Shown: in pieces, positions 33,163-45,359 of the stretch
Layout of the letters: every line of letters starts with the position of its first letter
Numbering within the stretch: the stretch's first letter is position 1
Assembly: GCA_009193035.1 (NCBI GenBank)
Contig: SWDT01000564.1
Span: forward strand, 46,001-110,000
Reading direction: 5' to 3'
Length of the DNA: 64,000 nucleotides
DNA from: Halicephalobus mephisto
Lineage: Eukaryota; Nematoda; Chromadorea; Rhabditida; Panagrolaimidae
Position numbers and translations under genes: made by a program
Notes under the pieces: model-generated
Told to the model about the DNA's origin: nothing
Database searches by the model: none
The model's input: the letters and a program-made list of their open reading frames with translations, nothing else

Positions 33163-36100
33163 TTAAAACGATAAACGTGAATTCAACGGTCTGGTCATCT
33201 TCGCCGACGCCGAATGTTCTGTTTTGGTGCTTTCTGCGCTGGATTTTTCGAGGATGTTTCCGTCGAGGGACCCTGGGATCACGACCCCGTAGTTCCCTGT
33301 CGATTTGAAGTTCATATATGAATCGTTGAACATCTGCTGACTACTAGAAGTCCGACTTCCTTGTTGATGAAGTTGATCGAATTTCCTTCTGGATCCGGTG
33401 GATTTTATCGTTCCTTGATTAACTGGCACATGTTTTGCTAATTTTCTTCGTTTTCTAGTTCGTGTCGGGACCTCTTCTGGATTAACTTCTTTGAAATTAG
33501 AATTACAGAATCCACAACAAGAACAAATTTTGTTGAATTTCTGACTATGGTAGGTTTTCGTCAAGGGCAAATAACAGCATAAACACGGAAAAACACAAGC
33601 CAGCAACGAGAACCAGATTTTCCTTTTTGAAGAATTCCCGTTTCTGGACTGCAGTCGACGATTCACGAATTCAGTAGCCCAAGAGTACAAAGTGACCCTC
33701 TTGATCCAGCGTTCTACCGTATCCGGTGCATCTAAACAATCTCCTTTTTTGTTGTCTTTGACATTGTACCATTGATTACAGTACTTGCACCGTTCCCTCT
33801 GGATAAGTTCAAAACTGGCGTTCCTCATCGCGTTGTTGCTATAAGTGTTTTTCAAGTGAGCTTCCAACAAGGATTTAGATTTCGCAATTTCGCTTTCTCT
33901 GGCTTTACTGGAAAGTTTTTGAACTAACATGATTGATCCCGGATTCGAACTGGATCTGATGGATCTCATTTTACTGAATTTCAAAGAAGATGTTGAAGTT
34001 TTTTCTTGAATACTCGAACCTCCACTGCTGGAGGATTGAATTAATTTCGGCTTTGCCGAGTCACTTGTTTTCGGAGAGAGACTCATTTTTTTATAGTCTG
34101 ATCCCGCTGAACTCGGTTCGTTTTCTGACGAAATAGAAGAAATAAAAGCAGGAGATCCATAGCATTTGTGACAATTGACGCAGGGAGAGACAGAAGCTAG
34201 TGTCAGCATCGTGCCTGAGGGTCTGGCGCTGTCAGGATCCACGGGAGGTCTGTCTTCGAAGTGCGTTGGAGGAAGCATAGAACACAGAAGAGGGTGTTCG
34301 TTGCTGTTTTCTTCTTCAAAACAATCAACTTCTTCGTTGAGATGATTAGTGACCGAAAGAGAAGGACAAAGACCCGAGGAGTAATTACTGACCATCAGAT
34401 TCCTCTTCGGCCACGGTCTAGGGATTGCTGAAGGGGTTTCCGATGAATCCGTAGCCACAAATACGTCATCTTCCAAGTCATCTGTTGCGTCAAGATTAGA
34501 TTCTCCTGATCCCGCAATTGCTGGAAATGATTAAAATTAATTAATCCTCGGGGACATCACTCACTCGACTTGCTTTGTCGACTTAGATGACTCAGTGCCT
34601 TCTGGAGTCTGTTGTGGAATTTAGAAGCACTATAATCACTCGCGAAAGACAGAGCAAACTTCCGGTCCCCTATCCTCCAGTGGTGGAAAGTCGGCAAGGC
34701 GCAGATGTAAGTCATGTGAGCGGCGAGAGTGCATTCAATTATCGTCTAAAATCCTATATAAAAAACAAAAAATTATACGGTAGTTGTTCCCCTGCGGCAA
34801 TTCCCCTTCCGATTTGCATTGATTTCGAAATTTCTGCTTTTTAAATCAGTTTTTCCTTACTCGAAGGATGTGCCACGTTAATCCAACCATCAAGAAGTTA
34901 ATATAAAAACGAAAAAAAAGATATAAATCTTACGAAATTAGAGAAGGAAATTCCACAGAGGATCAACTGTCAAATACTTAATTTTTTTGCCATTATATCA
35001 CTTTTTTTAGTTACGTGATTGGCATCTTAGGGGATAATCCAGCTATTAAGAAAAAATTAATATAAAAAATATCACGAAATTAGGGAAGGAAATCCCGCAA
35101 AGTAACCACCGTACAAACAAAAACACAAACCTTGGAATCAGATTTCCTCTGGCATTGGATTGAGTACTCCCAAACTGGGGTCACTTTGGCCACGGCAGGG
35201 GCGGCTAGGGTGTTCTGAAAAATTTCATTAAGAATTAATTAATTCATATATGAAACTTGCATTATTTGCCGAATGATCTGCAGACCAGGAATTCCTTCCG
35301 GCAGGTTGGACAAGACTAGGGGATAACGTTTGCTGACAAGTAATCTGTTGAAGGAGGTTGACGTTGCAGAAAGAGGTAGGGAGGAAACCCCCTAAGGCAT
35401 CGTCCCAAATAAAAAGCTGAGCCGGGACAGAAACGAGGCATTCTACCGTCAAGTGGTTTGTATGACGTCCTCGAGCATGTAATCCGTAACTGGAAAATAA
35501 AATTAAGGAATCATCAACCAAGTTCGTGGGTGGAAAAAACCATGCATCATTCACAAGGGAAATAATGCTTGTTTATTCATTTTTTCACATGTAAATTGAT
35601 AAATTTCCGTTGTACTTGGGATGAGTTATGGGAAAAAATAAAATAGCATAAATTTCGCTTAAAAAACAAGTGAAATTGGTTGATTTTAGGTAAAAAGAAA
35701 GATGAACAAGAAATGAAAACAGTGAGCGTCGGTCCCGTAGCGAATAGTCCCTGATTTATTCTGTAGCCCTGTTTGCATAGTTGTCGTTCGGGCGACTTAG
35801 AAAGTCGTGTAAGTACAAGATAAATTAGGATCGCGCTTTGAGATTAAGATTTATAATTTATTTTTAATGAACCAATACGTAATAAACTACCGAATAGAAG
35901 GTATTAGTTCCGCAGCGGATGATTTCTGAATCATTTAGGTTTGCATAGTTCGAGTAACTTGTAGGAAATCACGTAATTGTAAGACGAATTAAAATCACAT
36001 GTTATCACTCACTAGGATGTAAAATTCGTTTCTAGAGAACAAACAGACAATAAACTACCAGATGAAGGGTATTGGTTCTATAACAAATAATCCCTAATTC

Positions 36101-37070
36101 GGTAGGTTTGCATAGTTGTCGTTCGAGTGACTTAGAAAGTCGTGTAAGTATAAGATAAATTAGGATCGCGCTTTGGGATTAAGATTTAAAATTCATTTTT
36201 AATGAACCAATACGTAATAAACTACCGAATGAAAGGTATTAGTTCTACCACGAATAATATTTGAATCATTCTGTGGCTATTTCGTTAATCATAATTCAAA
36301 TGATTTATAAACGAATCATGTAGCAGTAGAATGACTCTGACATCATGTTGGGGCTGGCATTTAAAATTTACTTTTAGGGAACGAACGCACAATAAACTAC
36401 CTAATAAAAACCATTGGCCCTCCTATAAATAATTTCTAATTCAATTTTCGTCTACGAACTTGGTTAATGGTCTTCCAAAAGATCAGTAATCAAACTCATG
36501 GTTACAAAATGAACTAAAAATTGTTCATGTTGAAACCACATTTTAAATTAATTTTTGCAGGAAATTAAAATTTCTTAATTTAACCGTGAATCGTCCGTTT
36601 TTTCGGTAAATTTAATTAGTGACTATTTAAAAGAATAACGAAATTTATAACTATAAAATAAATGAACATTATTCCTGTCAGGACCGGAGTTTTAAACTTT
36701 ACAGAACATTAAGGGATTTCTAAATAAGAATTTCATGGTTCCGTCATGAATAATTTTAAATTTATTCCTCAACGAATTTAGTCATTTATTTTTTAATTTC
36801 TTGAAGTTAAAAATTCATCGAAAATTGTGATGCTTACCTGTTTTCGGAATACAGAATAGGCCTGGTTCCCTTCTTGTCCTCGATGAACCTGACAGGAGTG
36901 CTGAATCTGGCTCCGGAAGAAACTGCCGAAGGTTTTTCTTCTACATTCTGAGTATCGGAATTTTTTCTTTTTCTATTTTTAGGAATATTAGAAACAGTAT
37001 GTTCTTCAGAAAATAGATTCTCACTTGAATTCGACAGTGTAGAAGAATCAGAAGAAATCGATTCAGCCAT
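33163..37070 (-). CDS. SPRED-type protein (EVH1 + Sprouty domain)
   Basis: Five exons (37070-36838, 35489-35261, 35214-35131, 34745-34565, 34520-33163) give about 694 aa. The EVH1 domain spans about residues 92-240: VPAQLFIWDDALGGFLPTS, VAKVTPVWEYSIQ, TIIECTLA and LPTFHHWRIGDRKFALSF match SPRED EVH1. A long Ser-rich region follows. The C-terminal Cys-rich Sprouty domain (about 480-585) shows CKYCNQWYNVKDNKKGDC, DAPDTVERWIKRVTLYSW, CVFPCLCCYLPLTK and ICSCCGFCN. SPRED proteins are membrane-associated brakes on Ras-Raf-MAPK signalling and recruit neurofibromin through EVH1. Intron 2 begins with GC (GCAAGT) at 35260-35259, and reading phase requires it. Intron 1 (1348 nt) carries a satellite array. 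There is a 40-residue insert in EVH1 after the first strands. The first ATG is chosen because upstream reading lacks an ATG. Confidence 0.9.
35771..36470. repeat. 168-bp satellite array with dimer structure, in SPRED intron 1
   Basis: GTTTGCATAG anchors recur at 35771, 35939 and 36106, with weaker units near 36274 and 36445. Units 1 and 3 (both with GTTGTCGTTCG and GATAAATTAGGATCGCGCTT) are far more alike than either is to unit 2, which means a two-unit higher-order period of about 335 bp. Each unit also has AATAAACTACC followed by GGTATTRGTTC. Confidence 0.8.
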
Positions 37071-38287
37071 CGACGTGAAATCCGAATCTTCTCCCGACTG
37101 GGCGCGTGCCAAAGCGAGTCAAAGTCAGCCAGAGTCCATGGAGTGGCCGCAGGAAAAAAGGAAAGACGGGGCTGACGAGAATTGAGTTTGTCGTTCTTTC
37201 TGCTTTTCCGTTTAATTTGGCATTTTTTTTCAGTTTTCGTCCTGGGTGGAAATTCAAAAGTGCAAAGGCCAGTTCTCTAGGTCACTGCGCGAACGCTCCG
37301 ACAACAAACGACCCAGAGGCAATCGATCAATTTTCTGTTTTCAAAATTCAGAATTGTTCCAAAAATTTTTATAAAAATTGGAAATAAATTTTTCTTTATT
37401 ATTTTGTACATTTTAGCAACATTCAAAGATCGTTATCAAAAGTTTGATTTTCGTCCAGAGAAATCAAGAATCGATTTCTGGATAATCTGCTTTTCTTCTT
37501 TTTCTGGTGCTGGACAAATGAAGGATTAAATCGCTCATTAAATTTTTGAAGAATTTCATGTTTTATATTTTGATTTTTTATAGTTTTCTAAAATCAAAAA
37601 AATTGTTTTTATACAAAAATTTCAACTTTATATAAAAAATTAAAATTTAAAAAATTATTTAAAAATTAATTTTTATATAAAAATTTAACCTTTTCAGCTT
37701 TTATATGAAAATTTGTAAAAATTTAAACTTTAAATAAAAATTGAAAAAAAATAATTTCAAAATTTAAAAAAAATAAATTTTTATATGAAATTTTTTTAAA
37801 TTTTAAACTTTATTTAAAAAAATAAAAATTTAAAAAAATAATTTCAAAATTAAAAAAAATAAATTTTTATATGAAATTTTTTTAAATTTTAAACTTTATT
37901 TAAAAAAATAAAAATTCAAAGAAATTATTTGAAAATTTTAAAATAAAAAAAAATTAGATAAAAATAACTTTGTTGATATTTTTTTAATTAATTTTCAAAA
38001 TAAGTTTTCAAAAATGAAAATCGAATTTGCATGACCAGTCAAGTTCAATCATGTTCAGCACTTGACTGGTCTCGACAATTTTGGAATTCCGCGTTTTCCA
38101 GTTCCACCCGATTTTTTAATGATTGTCTGACTCATTTGAACTAATATGTTTTTGTTGAAATTTATTGTTTTTTCTTGTTACAATTTCGCGGATGGTTTTG
38201 GGATTTTTCTGAATCTTAAGTGAATTTAGGATCAGCATCAAAATCCAAAAATTCTGAAAGTTTTTAGGATTTTCTAAAAATTCATAT

Positions 38288-38585
38288 CGAGAGAATTCCG
38301 CGGGAAATTCCATTTATGATTTTTATAAATCTTCTAAAACCTTGTTGAAGTGTTTACAACTTTCAAAAATCTTATAAAACTGTAAATTGATATATGAAAT
38401 CGTGATTTCTAAAAAGTTCTGAAAATTCGTGTCGAGAGAATTCCGCGGGAAATTCCATCTATGATTTTTATAAATCTTCTAAAACCTTGTTTAAGTGTTT
38501 ACAACTTTCAAAAATCTTATAAAACTGTAAATTGATATATGAAATCGTGGTTTCTAAAAATTCGTGTCGAGAGAATTTCGCGGAA
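38288..38585. repeat. 145-bp tandem duplication
   Basis: CGAGAGAATTCCGCGGGAAA at 38288 recurs at 38433, and a partial third copy starts near 38566 (CGAGAGAATTTCGCGG). The units contain GATATATGAAATCGTG and are nearly identical, so the duplication is recent. Confidence 0.85.
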
Positions 38586-38802
38586 ACGTTCGTCTTTAAT
38601 TTTGATAATAGTGTGGTTTTCCCTTGAATTTTTTGCTTTCATTTCTACTATGGTCTAATTTAATGATAAGAATTCCTGACAATTGCACGTGTCTCGCCAT
38701 TCGTGGTTCTTTATTTTTTGATTGATCTGTGCCGAGCTCTGTAAAACGATCGACATTGAATTAAAATTAAATTTTCGCGCAGCGATCAGACAAATCGGGC
38801 GA

Positions 38803-39200
38803 ATGTCACAAGCAAATTGCAAATTTTATTTTAAAATTTCCATAAATCTTGAATTATCTATGATAATGTTGCAAGCAAAGTGCAGATTTTTGACTTTTAT
38901 AACGATCAAACTGCTCCAATGTTGCGGGCAAAGTGCGAATTTTCAAATTTAAAATTTTTATAAATTTAAAAATTGTCATATCTGCCAGAATGTTGCATGC
39001 AAAGTGCGAATCTTACTTTGATTTTAATCTTAATACTGACCAAACTGCTCCAATGTTGCAGGCAAAGTGCGAATTTTCAATTTTAAAATTTTTATAGATG
39101 TTCAATTATTCGCTCCCCAATGTTGCAGGCAAAGTGCGAATTTTTCTTTGATTTTAATGTAGATTTGTCTGTTCCCCAATGTTGCAGGCAAAGTGCAAAT
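38803..39200. promoter_or_regulatory. array of seven TTGCNNGCAAAGTGCGAATTT motifs upstream of the Spinster gene
   Basis: Copies occur at about 38806 (degenerate), 38865, 38920, 38990, 39050, 39120 and 39176, spaced roughly 52-72 bp, ending about 70 bp before the Spinster start codon. Most copies carry the palindrome TTGCNNGCAA (AA, GG, AT, AG in the centre) followed by AGTGCRAATTT; the spacers vary. Related single sites occur near 47587 and 48424 around the Rho gene. The conserved core within poorly conserved spacers suggests a repeated protein-binding site, but a tandem repeat without function is also possible. Confidence 0.45.
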
Positions 39201-39270
39201 TTAATTTTGATGTCGATCATTTCATAAATTTCAGTACTGATGCAAATTTTTCGTTTAGGGTCTAGACACG

Positions 39271-42200
39271 ATGAAAGAAGAAGAAACTTACGACAGAAAC
39301 AATGAGAAACCCTTCAAGAAGATAAATTCCCTCGATTTGGACGAAATCTCTCTCGACAGTCAGAAACGGCCTCCGGCAACAAGCGTATCTACTGGTCATC
39401 AAAGGTTTTTTATTTTTTATTTTTTTAAATAAAAATAATTTTTCAGTGAAAATGGGATTACGGTAAAAGGATTAATATGTGTTATTACTTTGTTCGTTAT
39501 CAACTTACTAAATTACATGGACAGGTACACCGTGGCCGGGGTTCTGAGTGACGTCCAGGACTACTACAACATCAATGATTCTAAAGCCGGAGTTTTGCAA
39601 ACTGTTTTTATTGTTTTTTATCTTATATTTGCCCCGATTAATGGATATCTAGGAGACAGATATAACAGAAAAATCATCATGGTCGTGGGATTGATCGTTT
39701 GGATTCTGGCAGTTTTGTCTTCAAGTCTGATCCCTAAAAATGATTTTTATATTTTTTTATTTCTCAGAGGTGTTGTTGGAATTGGAGAAGCTTCCTACGC
39801 TACGATTGCTCCGACGATAATTGCGGATTTGTTCACTGGAGTCACGAGAAGTCGAGTTTTGATGGTTTTTTATTTTGCAATTCCTGTTGGAAGTGGCCTA
39901 GGATACGTGGTCGGATCTGAAGTGTCAAAATTGGCCGGTGCTTGGCAATGGGGCATAAGAGTCACACCGATAGCCGGGATATTCTGCATCTTGGCCCTCA
40001 TATTTATCATAGAAGAACCCGTCAGAGGAGCCGCAGAAGCCGAAGCAGGAGCAAAGGACGCTACTGTAGAAGTCAAAAGTTCATATCTCGATGACATCAA
40101 ATATTTAATTTCCGTCAAAAGTTTTCTATTATCGAATGTCGGATATACTCTTGTGGTTTTCGCCACAGGAACTCTTGCATGGTGGACCCCTACGGCTATC
40201 CTATACGGTAAAGCTGGAGAACAGGGCGTAACAGATATCGATGATCCAGATTTCAAAAAGAAAAACAATTCATCTTTGATTTTTGGAGCTTTAACATGTC
40301 TTGGGGGAATCGTCGGAGTCACAACTGGAATCTTTACTGCACAGGTAATTTTTAAAATTTTTTAAGTTTCTAAAAATTTAAATTTCTTAGATTTTTTAAG
40401 TTTTTCCAAATTTTAATTTCTTGGATTTTTTAAAAGTTTTAATTTCTTGGATTTTTAAAGAATTCCTTAATAATTAAAATTGAAAAAATAAAAAAATTTC
40501 GAATTAAATATCCATGATATAGAAATTTTTGGCAATTTTTTTCAATGAAAAAATCACTTTTTACAATTAACAAAAATCAAATCAGCCATTTTTAAAATAA
40601 AAAGTACGAGTCATTTTTGGCGAACTGTTCCAATAAGCCATTTATTCCTAAATTAGATGCGAGTTAGACCAGTTATTTTTTTTAAATTAAAAGTGCGAGT
40701 CATTTTTGGCATTGTGTTCTAAAAACCATGCATTCCTTTTTACCGGTTGCGAGTCAGACCATTTATTTTTTTAAATTAAAAGTGCGAGTCATTTTTGGCA
40801 TTGTGTTCTAAAAACCATGCATTCCATTTTACCGGCTGCGAGTCAGACCAGTCATTTTTTTAAAAATAAAATAATGGGAGTGATTTTTGGCGAAATGCTC
40901 CGAAAAATCACTTTTTATTTTAAGCACAAATCTGGCTGATTATTTTCTTAGAATCAACGTCAATCGGAATCATTTGACAATGTGATTCCAACGGATCATT
41001 CATTTTTTATCTTAAGCTGGAATTAGACCTATCATTTTTCCTCAAGATAAAAATCAATCTGTATAATTTTTGGAAAATCTTCCAAATAAATCTTTTTGAT
41101 TTTTAAAATTAAAAACGAATCAATTAAAAAAATTAAAATATAAATTATCTTCAACGGTGTTCCGATTAATTATTTTTTGTTTAAAAATTAATTTATTTAA
41201 AAAAATTAGAATCAGTGAGTCACTTTTTACGATACTTTTTAATTATTTTAATATAAAAATTTATTTCTTTAAAAAAATTAAAATCAATAAGTCATTTTTG
41301 GCTATATATTTCAATTATTTAATTATTTTTTAATATAAAAATTAATTTAAAAAAATTAAAATCAATAAATCACTTTTTACGATACTTTTTAATTATTTAA
41401 TTATTTTTTAATATAAAAATAAATTAATGTTTTTCTAAATTTAAAATAGGAATTGTTTTTAATATAAAAACAAACTTTTAAAAAAGCATTAAAAGTTATC
41501 TTGATTGATCTCAATTACTGTGTAATTTTATGTAAAAATTAACTATAAACAAATTTTTCGTAAATTAGCTCCACAAATAAATTCAATTTTATAAATTACG
41601 AAATTTTATATCAGCATATTTAAAAATATTAAAGAATTTAATAATAAACATTACAAAATAGTTTCGACACGAATTTTGAGAAATATAGGGATTACAGTAA
41701 TCTAAGTAATATTTTTGAATTTTTTTGTAATTTTATGATTTTGGAATTAATATTTTGGAGATTTATTTTATTTAAAAAGAATTAGGAATTTCTGGATCAA
41801 AGTCATATAAGGTATGAAATCCTCTCTCTGCCCTCAGGGGCTATGCTCAAAGTACTTAGATATTTAGAAATCAGAACTGACATTGGACAAATTGCCAGAG
41901 GCAGATTATTTGGTTTTATTTTGAAAATCTTAAATACTAAAATTTTTCAGTTTTTAAAACAAGGAAAAGCTTGTTTCCGGTCATTCAAGACAGATCGAGG
42001 AGATCCCATCGTCTGCGGATTAGGGTCGTTGTTGGCGATCCCCTTCATGGTGTTCGGTCTTCGACTCGTGAACGACTCCCCGACGATCGGATACATTGCT
42101 GTATTTTTTGCTGTGACTTTTCTATCTCTAAATTGGGCTATTGTGGTGGATATATTACTGTACATCATAGTTCCTAGAAAACGAAATCTCGCAAGTGCTT

Positions 42201-42862
42201 GGCAAATTAGTATGTCTCATTTATTCGGAGATGCCAGTGGACCTTATATAATCGGATTAGTCTCTGATAGAATAAGAGGCAGTGATGACAGTCCACAAGC
42301 TCATTTTAATTCTTTAATAGATTCATTTTATATTCCTTGTGTTTTACTACTAATAAGTGGAATAGCTTTTTTCATTTCTGCCAAAACCATTATTCACGAC
42401 AAAAATATATTCGAACAAGCAATGGGTAAGTTTTTTATTTAAAAAAATTAATAATTTCTAAATTTTAAATTTTAGTTTTTTTAAAATTTATTAATTTGTT
42501 AATTTCTAAATTTTAAATTTTAGTTTTTTTTTAAATTTGTTAATTTCTAAATTTTAAATTTTAGTTTTTTTTTAAATTTATTAATTTCTAAATTTTAAAT
42601 TTAAATTTTTAGTTTTTTTTAAAATTCATTAATTTCTAAATTAAAGAATTTCAATTTTTAGTTTTTTTTAAATTTATTAATTTTTAAATTTTTATTTTTA
42701 GTTTTTTTTGAATTTATTTTTCAATTTTTAATTTTTAAAAATTTATTTTTTAATTTTAATTTTTTTAATTTTTTAATTTTTAAAATTTTAGGATATCGGA
42801 AAAAATCAGCCAAAGTCGGAGATATTGCCAACGGGAATGTTATAGAATCAAGCCGTTTATAA
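39271..42862 (+). CDS. Spinster-family (SPNS) lysosomal lipid transporter
   Basis: Four exons (39271-39404, 39447-40344, 41951-42425, 42792-42862) give 525 aa. The protein is a major-facilitator transporter of the Spinster family, which exports lysophospholipids, sphingosine or sphingosine-1-phosphate, mostly from lysosomes or across the plasma membrane. Seen are a 45-residue cytosolic head, then LLNYMDRYTVAGVLSDVQDY, the loop 2-3 signature GYLGDRYNRKIIM, RGVVGIGEASYATIAPTIIA, LAWWTPTAILYG, LSLNWAIVVDILLYIIVPRK and SHLFGDASGPYIIGLVSDRI, all at expected positions for 12 spans. Intron 2 is 1606 nt and full of repeats; intron 3 is a low-complexity A/T minisatellite. C. elegans has several spin paralogues, and which one this is cannot be told. 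Upstream lies the TTGCNNGCAA array. Confidence 0.93.
40602..41100. repeat. 89-bp tandem repeat in Spinster intron 2
   Basis: AAGTRCGAGTCATTTTTGGC begins at 40602, 40691 and 40780 (exactly 89 bp apart). A more diverged unit starts near 40868, and further decayed ones extend to about 41100. Units contain CTAAAAACCATGCATTCC and TGCGAGTCAGACCA. Confidence 0.8.
42440..42790. repeat. A/T minisatellite in Spinster intron 3
   Basis: The intron is almost wholly repeats of TTTCTAAATTTTAAATTTTAG with TTTTTTTTAAATTTATTAA, about seven units. It contains many TTTTAG words, any of which could act as an acceptor, so the exon 4 edge was chosen by reading phase. Confidence 0.7.
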
Positions 42863-43129
42863 TTTGTAGAATTATTAAATCTGTTTGTACATACTTAGCA
42901 AACTAATGTGATCACTGTTGTATTTGCTCAAAATTATGTTTAATTATAATTGTACTATTATAAACACTTGAAATTATTTGTGTTACAACTCCCGGAACGA
43001 ATTTTTAAAATAACTCAGAAATTTTAGGAATTGAAAATTTTAGGAATTTTGTAGGATTCTGGAAGGTTCCAGGAGGTCCAATGCTACTGAAAATGGATTT
43101 CATCGAGAAATGGTGCTGACCAGAATTGT

Positions 43130-43870
43130 CAATTTCGAATTTTTAAACCCAAGATTGAATTTTAAAATTAAACTTCAAATTTCGAAATTAAACTTTTGAA
43201 TCAAAATTTGAATTACGAAATCGATTTTTTGAATCAAACATTGAACATTTGGAGCAAAATTTGAATTTCGAAATCGAACTTTTAAATTCAATTTTCAACT
43301 TTAAAATCAAAATCCGAATTCTCAAATCGAACTTTTGAATTTAATTTTTGACTTTAAAATCAAATTTCGAAATTGAGTTTCGAACTTTTGAATCAATTAT
43401 TGAACATTTAGAGTAAAATTTGAATTCAAAAGTTCAATTTCGAAATTTAATTTTTAACTTTAAAATCGAACTTTAAAGTTAAAAATTGAATTTAAAAGTT
43501 CAAAATCAAATTTCGAACTTTTGAATCACATATTGAACATTTGGAGTAAAATTTGAATTTCGAAATCGAACTTTTAAATTCAATTTTTAACTTTAAAATC
43601 AAAATCCGAATTCTGAAATCGAACTTTTGAATTCAACTTTTAACTTTAAAATCAAATTTCGAACTTTTGAATTCAATTTTTGACTTTACAATCAAATTTC
43701 GAATTTTCGAATCACATATTGAACATTTGGAGTAAAATTTGAATTTCGAAATCGAACTTTTAAATTCAATTTTTAACTTTAAAATCAAATTTCGATCTAA
43801 TTCAAATTCAAAAATTGAATGTTTCATATTTGAACTTGATAGTTAAATTCGATTTTGAACTTTAGAGTTT
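43130..43870. repeat. GAATTTCGAAATCGAACTTT minisatellite
   Basis: About 740 bp made of alternating words CGAAATCGAACTTTT, GAATTCAATTTTTAACTTTA and AAATCAAATTTCGAA, with a longer unit that includes TTGAACATTTGGAGTAAAAT at 43241, 43405, 43532 and 43720. The words are partly self-complementary (TTCGAA, AAGTTCAA/TTGAACTT), so the strand can fold in many registers. Confidence 0.75.
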
Positions 43871-45359
43871 TGGAAAATCAACAACTTTGTAAGTAATCGA
43901 TGGAGAATAAATATTTTTGGTCTTGGTTGCTTGTAAGAACCAAGTCATTCGATTTTCCCGGCCACGAACTGGCAACAAGAAACCTCAGACAAACAAAACG
44001 AGTGACCGCTTGTTTTAGACCGATTTCCACGTTCAAATCGATTTTTTGACTGTTCTTTTATTTTTTTGGAAGTTAAATTTTTTTTTCAAGTTTGTTTGTC
44101 CAAAAAACAAGCAAGCTTTCTGGACCACTCCACCTGGCTTTTGTCGTCCTATAGTTCTGTGCATAAAATATTGATTTTCATTTTTTTTACAAAATCAAAA
44201 ATATCTATATTTTAGAATTCTCGAGAATACAGATTTTTTAAAATCTCAAGAGTTTTCGAAAATCCCAAAATCTAAAAGATTTGCGGATTTTTAAAATCTT
44301 AAAAATTTTTGAATTTTCTGAAATCTTAATTTTTGGATTTTTCAGAATTTGAGAAATTTTAGAATTTTTTAAAATTTTAGAATTTTTTGGATTTAGAAAA
44401 TTTTAGAAATTTTTAGAACATTGATTTTTGAATTTTTAGGATCTAGAAAATTTTAGAAAATTCTAAAATCTAAGAAATTTTAAATTCTTCAGAATTTGAG
44501 AGATTTTAGAATTTTTATAATAAAATAGAAAATATAATTGGCATTCACCCATATTTCGCCAGACTCAAATTTTGTATTCATTCACGTTTTGCCAAAATTC
44601 AGTTTTTTAATTTTTTTGAAATTGGATCCTTTAAATCCGAAAGTAAACTTTTTGGATTTACTTCTGAAATCTAAAATTCCAAAATTTAAAAATTCATATT
44701 GAGACATTTTTCTAAAAATTTCAATTTTTAATTTTTATAAATTTCGTAAAACTTTAATTTTCTAAAATTTTAATAAAATTTTTAAAATGCATTAAAAATT
44801 AAAATTTATATTCGAGATTTCAGAATCCAGAAATTTCAAAAAAATTCAAAAAATTTTAATTTTATAAATTTTATAAAATTTTTTTAAAAATCATTTTTAT
44901 TTTTAATTTTTTAAATAATTCAATTTTTAAAATTTATTTTCAAAAAAAATCGATCTAGTTGACCAGTCCATTATTTGTTTGACCATTTTTTCCTTCTGAA
45001 AAGAGGAGTGAAGAATGTCCTCGAAACCTTCTGTTCCTTCTACTGGACAGTCTTTCATGTTTTTTCACATTTGAGCAAATCGGATTTAACTGTCCCCGAA
45101 AAAATTTGAAGAGGAATTTCGAAAATTTGAAAGCTGTTTGTAAATTTAAAAAAATATAAATTTTTATTTTCCGTTTTGAACTTTTGTATTTTTTAATAAA
45201 AATTTTTAAAAATTTAATTTGTCAAAATTGACTTTTGTAACGAAACAGCAAATCGCCTGAGGCGATTTTTCTCGCTTATGGTCTTTGGAGAAGATTACAG
45301 AATATCGTAAAAAATTCCGGAATTCTTCAAGATCTAGTGAATAATTTTAAAACTTTTTA

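Larger units (their letters stand above)
37071..39270. other. divergent promoter region between SPRED and Spinster genes
   Basis: 2.2 kb separates the two divergent starts. 37080-37320 is GC-richer and likely carries the SPRED promoter. 37540-38000 is almost pure A/T. 38288-38585 is a 145-bp duplication. 38803-39200 holds the TTGCNNGCAA array described separately. No gene is seen. Confidence 0.6.

Noticed and set aside
44025..44045. tRNA B-box-like GTTCAAATC
   Set aside because: No matching A box, no acceptor stem pairing and no cloverleaf around it.
45250..45270. AAATCGCC-TGA-GGCGATTTTT hairpin resembling a bacterial terminator
   Set aside because: This is nuclear nematode DNA, so such a terminator has no role. 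It is an isolated 8-bp palindrome with no gene next to it.
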